This document shows, piece after piece, positions 37,761 to 51,500 of a DNA stretch of 64,000 nt (within the stretch, counting starts at the first letter, position 1; each line of letters opens with the position of its first letter). The DNA comes from Pagrus major (lineage: Eukaryota; Chordata; Actinopteri; Spariformes; Sparidae): contig NC_133237.1 in the NCBI RefSeq assembly GCF_040436345.1, positions 25,363,749 through 25,427,748 of the forward strand, written 5' to 3'. The translations under genes were made by a program, and so were the position numbers. A model generated the notes under the pieces. That model had not been told where the DNA came from. It saw nothing but the letters and a program-made list of their open reading frames with translations, and did not search any database.

Positions 37761-40500
37761 TCTGGTTTAAATGTGTTTTTAAGACTGTTTTTATTTCTCT
37801 GTTTACATTCTGACATGATGTGTTAACATGACTGCTTGTTTCTGCTTGACCCATATTTCTCTCTCTCTCTCTCTCTTTTTTTTTTTTTAAGAAGTCATTA
37901 ATTTATGGATGTTTTGCATTTTTTGTACCCAGAAAGCAATTAATTAATCACATTTAACACTGTAAAGCAAAAGGCAAAGGAACTCTTGAAATGGTAATGA
38001 AACTTGAAAAATGAAGCATTTTCACTGTGGATCTGTATTAAACGTCATTATAGCACCATAAAAGTACCAATTATACACCAGTGAATGTGTGTTTTTTGGG
38101 GCAGCAACTGCACTCCGGCTAGTTAAGACCAGCTAACGTTGCGTTTTGGTGTAAGGTCTGCGAAAACGCTTATTAATCAGCATTAAAAGTAAATGAATTA
38201 AATTCAGGTTCGCTTTTAATTTATATATCTAATACACAGATTGTCTAACAGTCTTTAAAGTTCAAACCCTGTCGTCTTTTTTTACTTCAAACTAGGTTTT
38301 CATCCAAATTTAGCAAAAATTGCAATGTGAATATTAGTAGTTGGTTCATCTAGACTAACAGCTGATGGTGTTTATTATATCCAAACGTCAAATGATGATG
38401 AGTTATCTAGTTTTTGTCAGGTATTAATGTGAGGAAGGTGACGGTCTCCTCATCACTCCACACAGATCTGATGTTTTTGTCTCTTCATTCGCAGCTTCAG
38501 GGACATTTAAGTCACATGCTGCATGAGTTTCATGTTTGCAAAATCTTTTCCTTTGTACTTTGTCACATTCAGCTTTAATCAATAAGATTTTCCATTTGCT
38601 GCTCTCTGGCTCTGCAGGGCTGTACGACACCCCCCTCCCCCCATGTGTTTGCATACCAGCCTTTTTTCCAGACAGCTACTTTACTCCCTCATGGCCGGCG
38701 GCGTACCGGCGTGTTTGTCCACACTTGGATTCATTCATTAGGTTGATGGTCGAGAAAGTCGGGACGAGAGCTCCTTATGAAAGGAATTAGGCTCATGTTA
38801 ACAATCCACCTGCATCAGCCAATCCTATTAAGAGCTGAAGGTCAATTGAGACGAACAACCTCCTGACTCAAGTGTGTCTAGTTAATATGAACGCGGAACA
38901 ACATTGTTAATACATACGTACGTCAGCTTTTTTTGCTGGTATCACGTATACGGTAGATAAAAATGTCCGTTAGAAATATGCCAAATGAATTAATTCATCA
39001 ACAGCATATTAAATAACCTACTGTGTGACCTATAAAGTGTTTAAAGGTTTGGCTTTGCCTCTGTTGTGATTTACCAAGTGTTCAGTTATGAGCAGCTTTT
39101 TTTTTCTATACCAGCAAGCTGCCAGAAATCTCTGCTAGAAAAAATATATATGTGGATACGAGCCCGAAGCGAGGCACAAATTCTTTAGCGAGTCAGATTC
39201 TCATGCCGTGCCGTGCTGTGGCTTGACAGCGGTTTATACTGTCGGCAGTTTTGAAGGCGAAGCACACATCCCTGGGCCAGTTTAATAAAAAATGAAAAAA
39301 AAAACCAAACACACACAAGAAGCAAGATATGGTGCAGCAAGTACGTGCAGCCGAGGCGAGCAAGAGCAAAGAAAAGCATCAATCTCAAGTGGATGAAAAA
39401 GTACCGACGTAGAGTGCAGAGTTGACCCCAGAAGCAAAAAGGACGTGCAGACTGTAAAGTGGATGTATGTCACTACATTGTGCAACTGCAGATACGACAA
39501 CAGCCAAAAAATAAATGAAGACGTTTCAAACTGTAGTAGGAGAACTTAACTAAGTAGTTTTCTGAAAACCAAACTGCAACCGCCTGGTACGCCTATAGCT
39601 GCAATCGTCAAGTTGCTTGACAGTGTTATATGTAGTTATAAGAGTCACTGGCCATCGACATATTAAGTTGTTTGGGTATGAGGTTGTATCTGACAGAGCC
39701 AGGAGAGCTGTTTCCCCGTTTTCAGCAAGACCCCAGGAAGAGCGCCAGGGTTTGAAGCCAACTTTTGTGGTGTTATTACATCTTCACGTGATGCACTGTG
39801 TTCCTCATAAGCTTACATTGTCAAAGAAGCGGCTGTGAAACAGTGGATCCACTTTCTTTGAGCGTCACAACCCCCATCAAATAACTTCATAATTTGAGTC
39901 GTTTGGTCCAATAACATTTGGAAAGTGTAGAAGAGCCGCAAGATTGAATTATTTTAACTCTATTCAAGTTAGCCGGGCGCTGGTCTCTGTGTGCTATGGA
40001 AGATCCGGATCATTTCATACCCGGGAAGTCTGAGCAGCTGTGTCCAGATTTTAATATATCGTCCTTTGTTTCCAGACTTTGTGCTAAGCTAAGCTAAGCA
40101 GCTGCTGGCTGTTGCAGACAGACATTAGAGGGGGATCACCGGTTTTTACTTCATTCTTAAGACTGAAAATGAATCAGCTTATTTCCCAGAAATGAACATC
40201 ACATCAGTTGCTGCAGATTACTGAACAAATCTTATCTGTTTTGTATTTGATATGAAATTATGCAATATATTTAATACTCCTGTATAGAATCAGAGTCCGT
40301 ACAGTAAAGCTTCTTCATCAGAAACGTGGGGGTTAGCTTGGTATCGTTGTCCTAAAGCCTGTTTTCTGCATCAGCGTTCATCCAACTGCTTTACTTTCCC
40401 TCTCAATCTGTGCTGGACTGAATCCAGTGGAGTCTGATGAGCCTGTAAACTGACCGCAAAAGGTCCTAACCTTCCCCGTGCAGTTACATAATAAGACACC
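37761..40500. other. Intergenic DNA between rcvrn and gas7
   Basis: The recoverin 3' UTR follows the stop, but I see no strong AATAAA close by. A (TC)n plus T-run lies at 37857-37888. Fragments of dispersed repeats occur at about 38900-38960 (GCTGGTATCACGTATA, related to 34165) and 39640-39690 (GAGTCACTGGCCATCGACATAT, related to 28450 and 56560). The remainder is unremarkable, with no exon recognised on either strand. Confidence 0.5.
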
Positions 40501-42540
40501 GTGATATTTAATTTTCAAAGAGGAGATTTATTTTGGACACGGCATTCCACAGTACACCGTCCGGACAGAGGTCACCTATGATCAAACATTCTCAAAAAAA
40601 CATCGGGAACATCGGATTTAATGCACGTTATGAAAAATGTTAATCACAGAAGGGCAGTAAACTCAACCGTTACGTCATCATGAACATTTAGCTGGAACGT
40701 AATAATTCTTTACATTTAGTGCACAACATTGACACACACTGATAAAACCTCTACAACAGATATGCTATTCAAACCTGCGCATGAAGCCGTTTTGGGTTTT
40801 AAAGCAAAAGTCTGAATGTGCTGAATCCATTCATCGTTTAAATAAACTTTTCTTTAATTAACCCAAAAAATAACGCAATGCGCTGTATCAGTGTGGCGAT
40901 AAGGCAGGTAAGCTTTTATATAATTTTTTTCATAGCATTTCTTTTTTTTTGTGCCCGGCAGCTGGATTAGGATTACAACATGACTCTGTGTTCTCTGATT
41001 GGCTTCGTGCTCTTGAGAAATTAAAAAACAACAAAAAAAAAAACAGCCACAGAAAGTTAATAACCCAAACAAATCCAGAACAGACTGACCACAACAAAAT
41101 GTAAAGACAAAGACAGACACACACATGTGAACACAGACACACACTGTACATGCAGTCTCTGATAAGATGTGTTTGCATTTGTGCAACTGGATCGATCGAT
41201 AACATCCAGTCCAGATCAACCCTGATCAATCCTCATCGATCCCTTATCTTCTGTTTTTCTCTTTTCGTAATAATTTGTCAAATTTCACCTTCTGCTGCAT
41301 GTTTTCTGTTTTACTGAAGAGGATGAGGGCCGCTGGAAAAACAAAAGAAATTGAGTTTTGACCTTTTCTTTTTTCACAATTCTGATTTTTTTCTTGACTT
41401 AAACCTGGAACCCATTTTTATTTCCCAGTTGCCCTCATCCTCTTCTGTGCCATCTTTTTACCGTCCACCATCGTAAAGATATTCTCTGTACATTTACCAA
41501 AAATAAAACGAACAACATCGTACCGTACAAACACCTCATCGGCCCAAACATCTGGGACCTGTTAAACATTTGACAGCAAAATACATCTAGCCTGTATGTA
41601 CAAATGTACACTGATGCAGAGTAGAAGATGTCAAGGACATTCCAGGTATATAACCGTGAGGCACTAAAGGGTGTTTCAGTGTAACTTGGACCACCTTTTT
41701 CCTCCGGACTGATCCAAAATAGACCCTGGCCTAAATCTGATCGACCACGTGTTGGGACGTGTGGCGAACAAATCCACATTCCTAAACACTGTATGTGTGT
41801 GTGTGTTTGTTTTTTTAAACAGTTGAGGTTACTGGATATTAACGCTGAACACAACTTCTCTTTTTGTGTTTGTGAGAAAAAGCTCCTAAATTGATTCTGT
41901 CACTTGTACAAGATGCAGAGTGCCTCGCGTGATTTCACCAGAAACAACCATCATGGTTCTGCAAGTTGTGCAGCTCTCCATATGCAGTAAAAGCAAGATA
42001 TTCAAAACATGCATTTCCACCAAAATGGACCAGCAAAATATGAAAATATATCATATTCATTCTAAGATCTCAATATGCTTCAATATCGTATCTAAAATAA
42101 AGGTTAATATCAATAATCAGAGTTTTTTTCTTTTGGTTTACTCAAAATGGAAAAATGTCGATTGAAGCTAAACTAAACGATTCAAAATACATAGAGTTGT
42201 TTTTTTTTTTTAATAGTGTCAACTTTACAACAGGTAAACAGCAGAATATGTTAAATGGCATTCAATAAGCTAATGTTGATTATGATAGGGTTAAAATTTC
42301 GGAGGAACATGCTGGTACTGTGATCCGTTACTGTTTCCTGCACTCAGACTGCGTTAAGTATGAACCTTTTCCTCCTGATGCTCCAGTCAGAGAGAGGATG
42401 AGCAGAACCTCAGTGGTCTGAACATGCACTGTCCCTGGATCAGTGTTACTAGAAGTTACTAGAAGTAGTGTTCTGGGACTCAGTGGATCTGTGTGTTGTA
42501 ATACTGAAGACAGGATGGCTGATCCCGGGTCAGGAACGGT
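40501..42540 (-). other. gas7: Probable gas7 3' untranslated region
   Basis: On the minus strand an AATAAA at 40527-40532 would give a 3' UTR of about 2 kb, in keeping with the long 3' UTR of GAS7 in other vertebrates. The interval is low in recognisable repeats and has no other gene. The end point is inferred from the signal only. Confidence 0.4.
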
Positions 42541-45500
42541 CTAAATGTCCATATCCACAGGTCGAACCTCGCTGGTTTTGTTCTCCTTCACCCACAGCTC
42601 TCTGTCTTTGGATGGATCCACGGTCTGCAGCAGCTGGTCGACCGGCTCCACCATCTACAGGTAAACAGTAACATGAACCCAGAAAACATCAGCATTACAT
42701 TGGGGTTAAAATCTGGTGTGTTCAGGCTAATAAGCACCATCAAAAGTTTGCCGAATTAGCTATTAGCAGTTGTTGTTTGCAGTCTACACATGGATATACA
42801 GACATCTATCACTGGATGACTTTGAGACGGAAGACAACTTAAAAACATGATGATTTCAAGGCAAGTTCTGAATGTAAACAGATCTTTCTTCAAATTCTAG
42901 GCAGATTTGTGGATGTTGTTGTCGTCTTCTTACACGCTAAAGTAATTTTATCTCTTTCCTCTTCCTGTATAATACTTATTTTTCATTCCAGCCATCTCCT
43001 CCTCCTCCTCCAGTAGTCCAGCAGCACAGGTGAGGTACCTGCCATGCTCAATTTTGAGCGTTTCGATCACATTTCAAGGTAAAAAGGAACTCACACTCTG
43101 ATTGAACATGTCCGTTTCATGCCGCAGAGTCGTGTACTGGCGTAGATGCTGCTGAATCCACTCGATCCGTTCAACCTCCAGTTTCTCCAGCTCCTGGAAA
43201 TAGAAAGATGAGATGAGTTCAGAGTCAGTAACGAAGACAAACTTTTAATTCTGGTGTTGTTGACACTGGTTTTACTTCCTGGTTGTTTGGTGTCACTCAG
43301 ACTCCCCTGCAGTAAGTGTACAATAATAATAATAATGATAATTTTAGCAAAATCTACCAATATTTATCAGTCTTTAAATATTCTTTCTAGTTAAAAGTAA
43401 AAGGCTCTTTTTAAGAGACGGTGTTACCATGCTGGTGGTGACCATTTCTTCGAACCACTTGCACTGAGTCTGGTTGTACAGATCCACACAGCGCATCAGG
43501 TCGTCTCCTGCAGAATGAAAACAAGAACATGAAGGAGAGGTCGGAGGTCAGATCCACGAGGAAGCAGCACTGTGTGTCTGTTATCTAGTAGTTGTATAAT
43601 CTGTGATACACATGGAGCAGAAACCCTTCAGGACCAGCAGAGGGCGCTCACACATCACTCCTAAATGATTGACACTACACATCAGAGGCAAATGTTGCAC
43701 TTTTTACTTCACTACGTTTGTCTGACAGCTTTAGTTACAAGTTATTTTTCAGATTACGGTTTTTCATTCCCTTCCTGTCCTGTTCAAAACCATGTTTCTC
43801 AAAATTTGCTGACTTCAGGCTTGATTAACTGAAGATGAACTGAAGGATGAAGTGTTGAGAAAAATCTTAACCCAACAAAACCTCTTAGATTTCATCACAG
43901 ACCATTTTTCTGCATAATGAGCATTTTTGATACTGCGGCTGTCGATACTTCTTTCACAGTGTGGTATTAGAAGTGCTCTTTCCTAAAATCTTGGGCTTAT
44001 TTATTTATTCTTTTACAACAAAAGGTGCCAAACAGCTTTATAAAATAAATAAAAACAAATCTTCAACAATAGTTTTTGACGTCGACTCGCTGTCTTTGTC
44101 CACATGTGCCGAACATTTCTGGGACAAACATGAATCAGATCTCAGATTTTGGTTTGAAAGCTGCTATTTTTAAATCAGCGCTCAAAAAACTTGAACTTCT
44201 CACGTTCGCTTTGACTTTAAAACTTGAATCATCGTTTAATGTGAACATTTGGACCGAGTTCTGTGACAACCTGTCTGTGAAACACCTTTGTCACATTTAT
44301 TCCCACTTTTCAGTTTCAGAAAAGTAATTATGATCGATCACACTGATTTGGCTGCTGGTGTCGCTGATCCCAAACTCTTCCTTCACGTGACAAATAAGAC
44401 CATGTTTAGATTTAAATTAGAAAGATGAAATACGGAGATTGATCAACTTTTCCTGGGAGATTTCCTGCCCGGTGGATCCATTACAGTGAGCACGTTCACA
44501 TGACCACAATAATCCGCTAACTGGGAATAATCAAGGTTATGATAATAATCTGATGTGACGTGTTTATGTGCACTTTAGTAATGAGATAATGGAAAAAATG
44601 GGTTCATGTTATTCAGTCAATTAGTTGGATTTCTTTCCAAGTATGTGACGTAAAACATGCAAAGTGATGCCCTCATTCTTGTGCAGAAAACAAATCCGCT
44701 TTACAACATCCGGTTTCTTTTAAGTTCTTACACATGCACGGATGTAAAAGAACGAAATAAACCAGATTAAAACAGAAATATTGGGCAAAAAACTAGCTGT
44801 GTTTATCAGATTTTTCGTAATCTGATAATGGCTTTTATCCAATAAAGCATATCGCATTACGCTGCGTACATGACCGCTTAAATAAACTCCATAAATCAGA
44901 TAATGATCGGTTTATTAGTGCGCATGTACACGTGCTCAATGTGTGATCTATATTTACTTCGTAATGATGCATTTAAGCAACGAGAAGTACAGGAAAAGTA
45001 AAGAAGTGAAGAAGAAGACGAGGTCGTGCTGTAATACAGTTCAGCTCTGCAGAGCCTCAGTAGAGAGACAGCGCTGCAGGAACGTATCTGGTTCTGTCTC
45101 CACCAGTAGATTAGTCACAGTCCACAGCTCTGATCAATAGCGCTCATATGGCACATTTAAATGATGTCGGTGAGCAACTCGAGGGTCGGGGCCAAATGTC
45201 CTCCCGGCTCACTGCACTCGCTGTCGAAGACGGGGATGTGTTTTTCACCTTCGCTGGATGAATTTTTAAAGAGCTGCAGTGATGTTTCTGTTTCACTGTC
45301 GGACATTTTAGGATCAGGAGAGCTGAAGCGTTCTGTTCAGACTACTGTACTCTCTTAACACAACCTTCCAGTTCTTCCATGTGGCCCTGTACACCTACTT
45401 GGTGACATCTAAACAACTGCACTTCCCAACACAAGCCGTGTCTATCTCTTATTTAAGCTCCGACTCTGCGACCTCTGACCTGCTTGTGTGGATTTCCGCC

Positions 45501-48500
45501 GGGCCTTCTTTATGTCCTCCTCCGTCTTGTTGCTCAGTTTGATCTCCAGCTGCTGGGTCTTCACCTCCAGATCCTTCTGTCTGTCTGCCAGGGCTTTACG
45601 GGCCTGTGTGTGATGTGTGAACGCAGAAACAATGAGTCATTCAGCGTAATCCTTTAGATTTACCGTCCTTACATCTATTACGAGGGTCATTACAGCCTTT
45701 TCATGTTGGCTACCGTCATCTGCGCTCTGATCCCGGTCTCCACATTTAATCTTTTCTTAATCCATATTATTGAGTCTTTCCTCTTATTCTGTCCAAGGTC
45801 ATGGTGTGATAGTGTTTGAAAGGTAAACACAAGTAACACTGACGCACAAGCCAAGAAAATCTGTTTTCAAGAGACATCAGCAAAAAGAAAACATGTGGGA
45901 TGGAGTCATATGAACCCACTGATGAGGTCGTTTTAGAGCCAAGATGGAGCCAAAGTTTGTTTTGAGCTGAGACAACTTCAGTAACAGACAGTAAACAGTG
46001 AATGAAAACTCACCATGCAACACAACTGACTGTTAGCTAAACCTAGCTAACCTAGCTTCAAGAATTTCAAGGATGTCTTTTTTTTTAGCCTTTTCAAAAC
46101 ATTAAAGTGTAAGACACACAAAAACAAAAGTTTAAGAAATGTATTAAACAATGTGTTTGTTTGCTTTATTGTTAGCTGTAATCATTATTATTAGCATACA
46201 GCTAACTGACTCTGTCTACAGCCACAATTAAAGCATTATTTCCAAGGCCATGAGTAAGAGTTAGCTAGTTAGCTGGAAATGATTTTCAAATGTTGAACAT
46301 GTGCATGAAACAACCTAAGTAGAATTATTAAACATTTGTTAAAATGCCAAAAAAACAAACATATTTTTAGTGTTGGCTGAGGTGGACGTGTTGAATGAAA
46401 TGCAGAACAATATTCCTGCCTCCGCTTTGCCTTCTTGTCTTATTTCTGGTAGTGCAGACAGATCGCCCACATAATGCTGCTGCCCACTGTGATATACCTT
46501 TGTTACACCACAAGATGCCCCAAAAACCAAATATAAACAAAACATTGTGTGTGTTTATTGAGGAATTACATTCGTTCATGTAACGCTTTTAGCAGGTGGG
46601 AAGCAGAAACAGATATTCAAAGTGTATGAGTCACTGAAGCTGTTTTTATTCTACTTCATCATTTACTTTTGCAGTATATGGAGGTAAAAAATGGCCAGTC
46701 AGGAGTGTCGGGAAACAGATATCGGTGTACCTACAGGTATGTCAGACTCAGTACCTTCTCCACACCTGCGTAGCGACTCGCCAGCTGCTTCCTGAGGTCG
46801 GCAATGTGATGGTCGTACTTTTTCAGGTCCTTCTTGAAGTTGTCACCCCTGAATGTCAGCAAGGGTTTTTCCACCTCGGTGTGGAGCTGTGAAAACAAGT
46901 CAGTCAGCTGTTAATGGTAATTAAAACAATTCTCGTTGTGTCATGTGTTTTCGAGCACTACATAATCACACTCCTGCCGCAGAGGTGATTAATTTACACT
47001 CCGCTGCTCTCCCTCCTACTGTATGCACTGTAGTGGTTGTATATATTTATTCTTTATTTATGATATCCAACATTATGTAGGCCATGTTCACCAAATGGAA
47101 AATACATCTATGAAAAGGGAAGGAAAAAAATCTGTGAGTACAATTTCTATATGGGTTGTTCAGCTCTGGTAGAAAGCCTCCACACCTCTGACTACATTAC
47201 ACCATCGTAATATTTGAGGTATATCCGTTGACAACACGATAAGAAGCTTACCTATGTGACGTTAACCACATTATATTGTGAAACACTAGCGTTTTGTTTA
47301 GTTTTTGGGAAGAAACAACTTTGGTTAGGATTACGTACGTGACATTAAATATATAATGTAGTTAACGTTGTGAAAGTTTTGAAGTTCAGGCACCTAAACA
47401 TCTTGGTTAAGTTAAGGGAAAGATCTTGGTTTTGGTTAAAGCAAGTACATTAATTACCTTCACCAAGGACCCGTGTCCCTTTGTTTGCTTGTCAGCAGGA
47501 TTACACAAAAACTACAAAACGAATTTCCACGAAACTTGGATGAAGGATGGATCTTGGCCCAGAATGGACCCCGTTCACTGTTGGTGCAGGTCTGTAAACC
47601 AGGAATCGTTTCTTATCATCATTTTTCAGGGAATAATCCCTGGATTCCCCGGATTACGTTAGCCCACATTAGCTACTGTTGCTCTCCGTTAGCATAAAGT
47701 CACATCCTCTGGACCATCGGCATCAAACAACTTCAACAAGTCGTCCACAGGCTTGCATCGGCAACCGAGAGAGACGGGGAAGGTCTAATTCTTCGCGCCA
47801 CGTTCACGTTACAGTCCGCTCACGTACGGCCAATAAAAAAGTGATTAATAGATGGTTATTGCTACAGATCGTTACAGCCCCTTTAATAAAGCCTGTTCCC
47901 CGTCCTCTGAAGCCACATTCATCACCATAAAGGAAGACAATTACATTTTTTTAGTCTCTGTTTTTATTCCTCCCACCAACACTTGTCCAATAATGTGAAA
48001 AAGATTGTTTTTTATGACACTTCAATAAACTACAAAGTGCTTGTCAGCAGTGTGGGCGCTCTGTACAGAATCCTAATTGAGTGCGAAATGCCAGAGCGAG
48101 GAGATACAGATGAAATGCAGCTTATTAGAAAAAACAGAAAGAGCCAGAGCTTCTGCAGCCTTGATAAGACGTCTCATTCCCAGCATGACCACAGGTTACC
48201 TTCTCCTCACCCGCCTCACAGCGAAGCGTGGAGGGTCGTACGCTGGTGCAGCAGGGAGGGCCCGCGTGGCCGTCGGGTCGGGGGCTCGTCAGAAAACGCA
48301 ACTAATTAATCAGACAACGGAGGGGCTACGAAAAGCTCCCAGGCAGCTACCGCGTTATTTTAAGGCTTCCGACCGAGGCCAGTGTGCCGTTTCTGCATGG
48401 CTGGTAATCGATTCGCGTGCAGGTCATTTTCTTCTGACAAGGTCAAGGTAAACAAGCCACGTCACCTCAGGATGTGTTCAGATCGGGTATCCATTACTTC

Positions 48501-51500
48501 AGGTGATTGAAAACGTAAAAACACTTAACCCGAGGGGGCAGAAAACTGCAAACAAAAGGCATCCGCAGAGGCGAGGGAAGTAGACTTTGTGATGTTTGGG
48601 ATTTAGAGGAAGATAAAAATGTTAACGTCAGTGATTACTTATTTTTTTTACACCTATAATCCTTCAAATTGATCTTTTTGTCGATAAAATGACAGAAAAT
48701 AGTGGAAAAAAGACAAAACACAAAGATTTTCAGTTTCCAATCATACGCTTAAATCAGAGAGTTGAAAAATGACCTGAACAACAAATTGGTCATCAAAATA
48801 GTTGTGGGTTAATATCTGGGTCATTTAACTAACTCATAATTAAGTCAACGAGCAGATTTTACCTTGTTGGAGAACTTGAGGTGAACTTCGGCCTCATCGT
48901 GAAGACTCTTCTTCAGCTGAGTCCAGGCTTCTCCGAGAGTCCTGAGGGAAAGAAATCAATTCAAATTTCACCTTAGAAAGCAAACATACTTAACTATTCT
49001 CCGGCAATATTACACCAAAACATATAGTTGCTATCATTTAAATTTTACTACACACATTTTCTGTAAGCTGATCAATGTACAAGTGGTAAAGTTAGAGTCA
49101 GAATAGTTTGTAGCTAAAGTGGGCCTGTGAAGACGGACTAGTGAGCAGATGAGTCTCCGTGTTCGCTGTGATGACGTTTAATGTCCCCGACAACCTCTGT
49201 AGCCTCATTTAGAAACTTAAGAGCTTTATAACTTAATTGTGGGACATTTAATTAAGTATTTTATGTCATAGAACAAAACGAATATCTCCAGCCTTTTGAC
49301 AAAAGCGGTGCGACACCAGCGCCTGCTGTCGTAAAGATCTTTGCTAGCACGTTTGTTTTGGAAGCGATGACAGAGAGACTGCAGGACGGATCGCGATGAG
49401 GTAATGTATTTATATCTGATTGCATATGTGATAAATGTGATATATGTGATCGGACTCGAGCACAGGGGTTAACAACAACTATATAAAAATAGCGGTCTTT
49501 TCGCTGATGGTCTCGTTTGCTGGTACAGGTCATTTATAATCATCAGACTGTTTCATAAACAATTTAAAAAGCTCACAGACTTTGAGACGAGGGAACTGGA
49601 TTCTGGGTTTTAGGACTACAGACTGCACCACTCCATACCGGATAAAAATAACCCAGTATTGTGTCGTCGCTCTGTTAAACACACACATCCTCAACCCTGC
49701 ACACTTGACATCTGGACTGTTTGTGTCTCCATTAGATTTTATTTTTTATGGCTCAAACAAAAAAATGTTATCGTGGAATTTCCAAAAGCTGGACAGCGAC
49801 CAACCTCAACCGTTTGTCGAGCCAAGCTTTATCTCTCCTGTCTGCAAAGATTATCTCGCTGACAGACTAACAATAGAAAACACTCTTTGAAACAGCCTTT
49901 TGATAGGTGCATCAAACACGGAGAGTAGTGTGGGAATAAATCTATTTTTAAAACACTCCCGTCTCTGGACTTTTAATTACTCGACGTGGAGCTCTGGATG
50001 CTGCAAACACATCGTGTTTACTGCACTCACCCTTCCTCCTGTAGTGCCAGAGGGCTCAGAGACAGCTTGGAGAGGTTCTTGGCATATTCTTCTTCAATCT
50101 TTATCCTGAAACACAAAGAACCCGAGATGTGAAAAACCCTGAGATCGCTGCCTGGCTCAAGGGAGGAAAAGAAAATGCTTCAGAGCTGATTATTTCAGGG
50201 GCGGCGCTGCAGCGGGACGACAGAAACTTCCACTGCGATTCGACTGCAAAGTGTGAAACCCACATGGCCCCCGACTCCCGTGCATCAATAATCCCATTGT
50301 ACTCCAGCAGTTGCACATTTTCACAGCGGCTGTTCTCATTTCCATGATGGAAATGAGATGCGCTCATATTTTCCCCCCCTAAGGGGCCGTTCAACCAAGG
50401 AATCCATGTTTGTGCCCTTTGTGACATTCACTTCCTCCACCGGTTGCACATTTACCATCCACACCTGAGTAAATCTGTCACCCTAAAGAAGGTCACAAGG
50501 CCCATTCTTTGACTTAATGTTCAGATACTCCCAGAGAAACAACGCAGAAAGGTCAGCAGTGAAAAGAAAATCCTACTTGAAGGATTCGAGAGAAGAAGAA
50601 TCCTCATTAACTTCCCACGACTGGCGACGAGGACGTGAATGGAGCTTTTGTTTGAATTAGGTGGAGCTAATTATATAGAGAGGCGTGAGATCGGATGTAA
50701 AAGTTTTAAGCTGAACTAATTATTCATGTTGTTTTTTTTTGACATCTTGTTTCAGATTCAGCAGGAGACATCGATGCATTTCCTGTATCCTCAGTTGCTT
50801 CTTTGAGATTAAAAAAAGGCCTCAATTACTGAGCGCAAGTATAAATTAAAATCCTCAGCGTGAAGGCAAAAGCTTTGAACCCTTCACCCTACAGATCCTC
50901 TTAGAAATTAAGCTTTCTCTGGAGACATCACAAGGATTTTCGTGCGCGTCATAAACACAATTTTAGGACGTCTTAATGAACAGGGGTCTGTTCTTTGTGC
51001 GTAGATAACAAGACGAGTGGCTTCAATCTGCGTACAAACAACACAGCTTTAGATTTTAAAATTGGGTGCAATGGAAAACGACTTTGTCCAGATACCACGT
51101 GGTAAAACGTAGAATAAAGAGTGAGAAAAGTCCAAGTGGATGGAGATAAAAGCAGGACTTTCACCCAGGATGCTCGGGTCCGTGCTCCACAAAAATCAAT
51201 GTTGATTTGTTCGTAAGTTAACAGACGTATTACACGTAGTCACATATGTCACGTAATCGCTTTCTAACCCAAACAAAACGTTACAATGATGGTGAAGGTC
51301 ACCTGATCTGCTCTTCAGTAATAGTTAACAGGAAGGATTGGTGTATCACGTGCACGCTGTTTAAAAGTGTAAAGTTGTGTTATTTGTGTGCGGATTGCGC
51401 CGTATAAATGTTTTATATTTTTACATTTGACATTTTCAGAGGAGAACATGCTCAGCTAAATCTGTTGGTGTAATTATCTTAATCACATTTGCTCAATAAA

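Noticed and set aside
45161-45358. 65-codon plus-strand frame next to a MITE
   Set aside because: Short, no similarity, and antisense within a gas7 intron beside transposon sequence.
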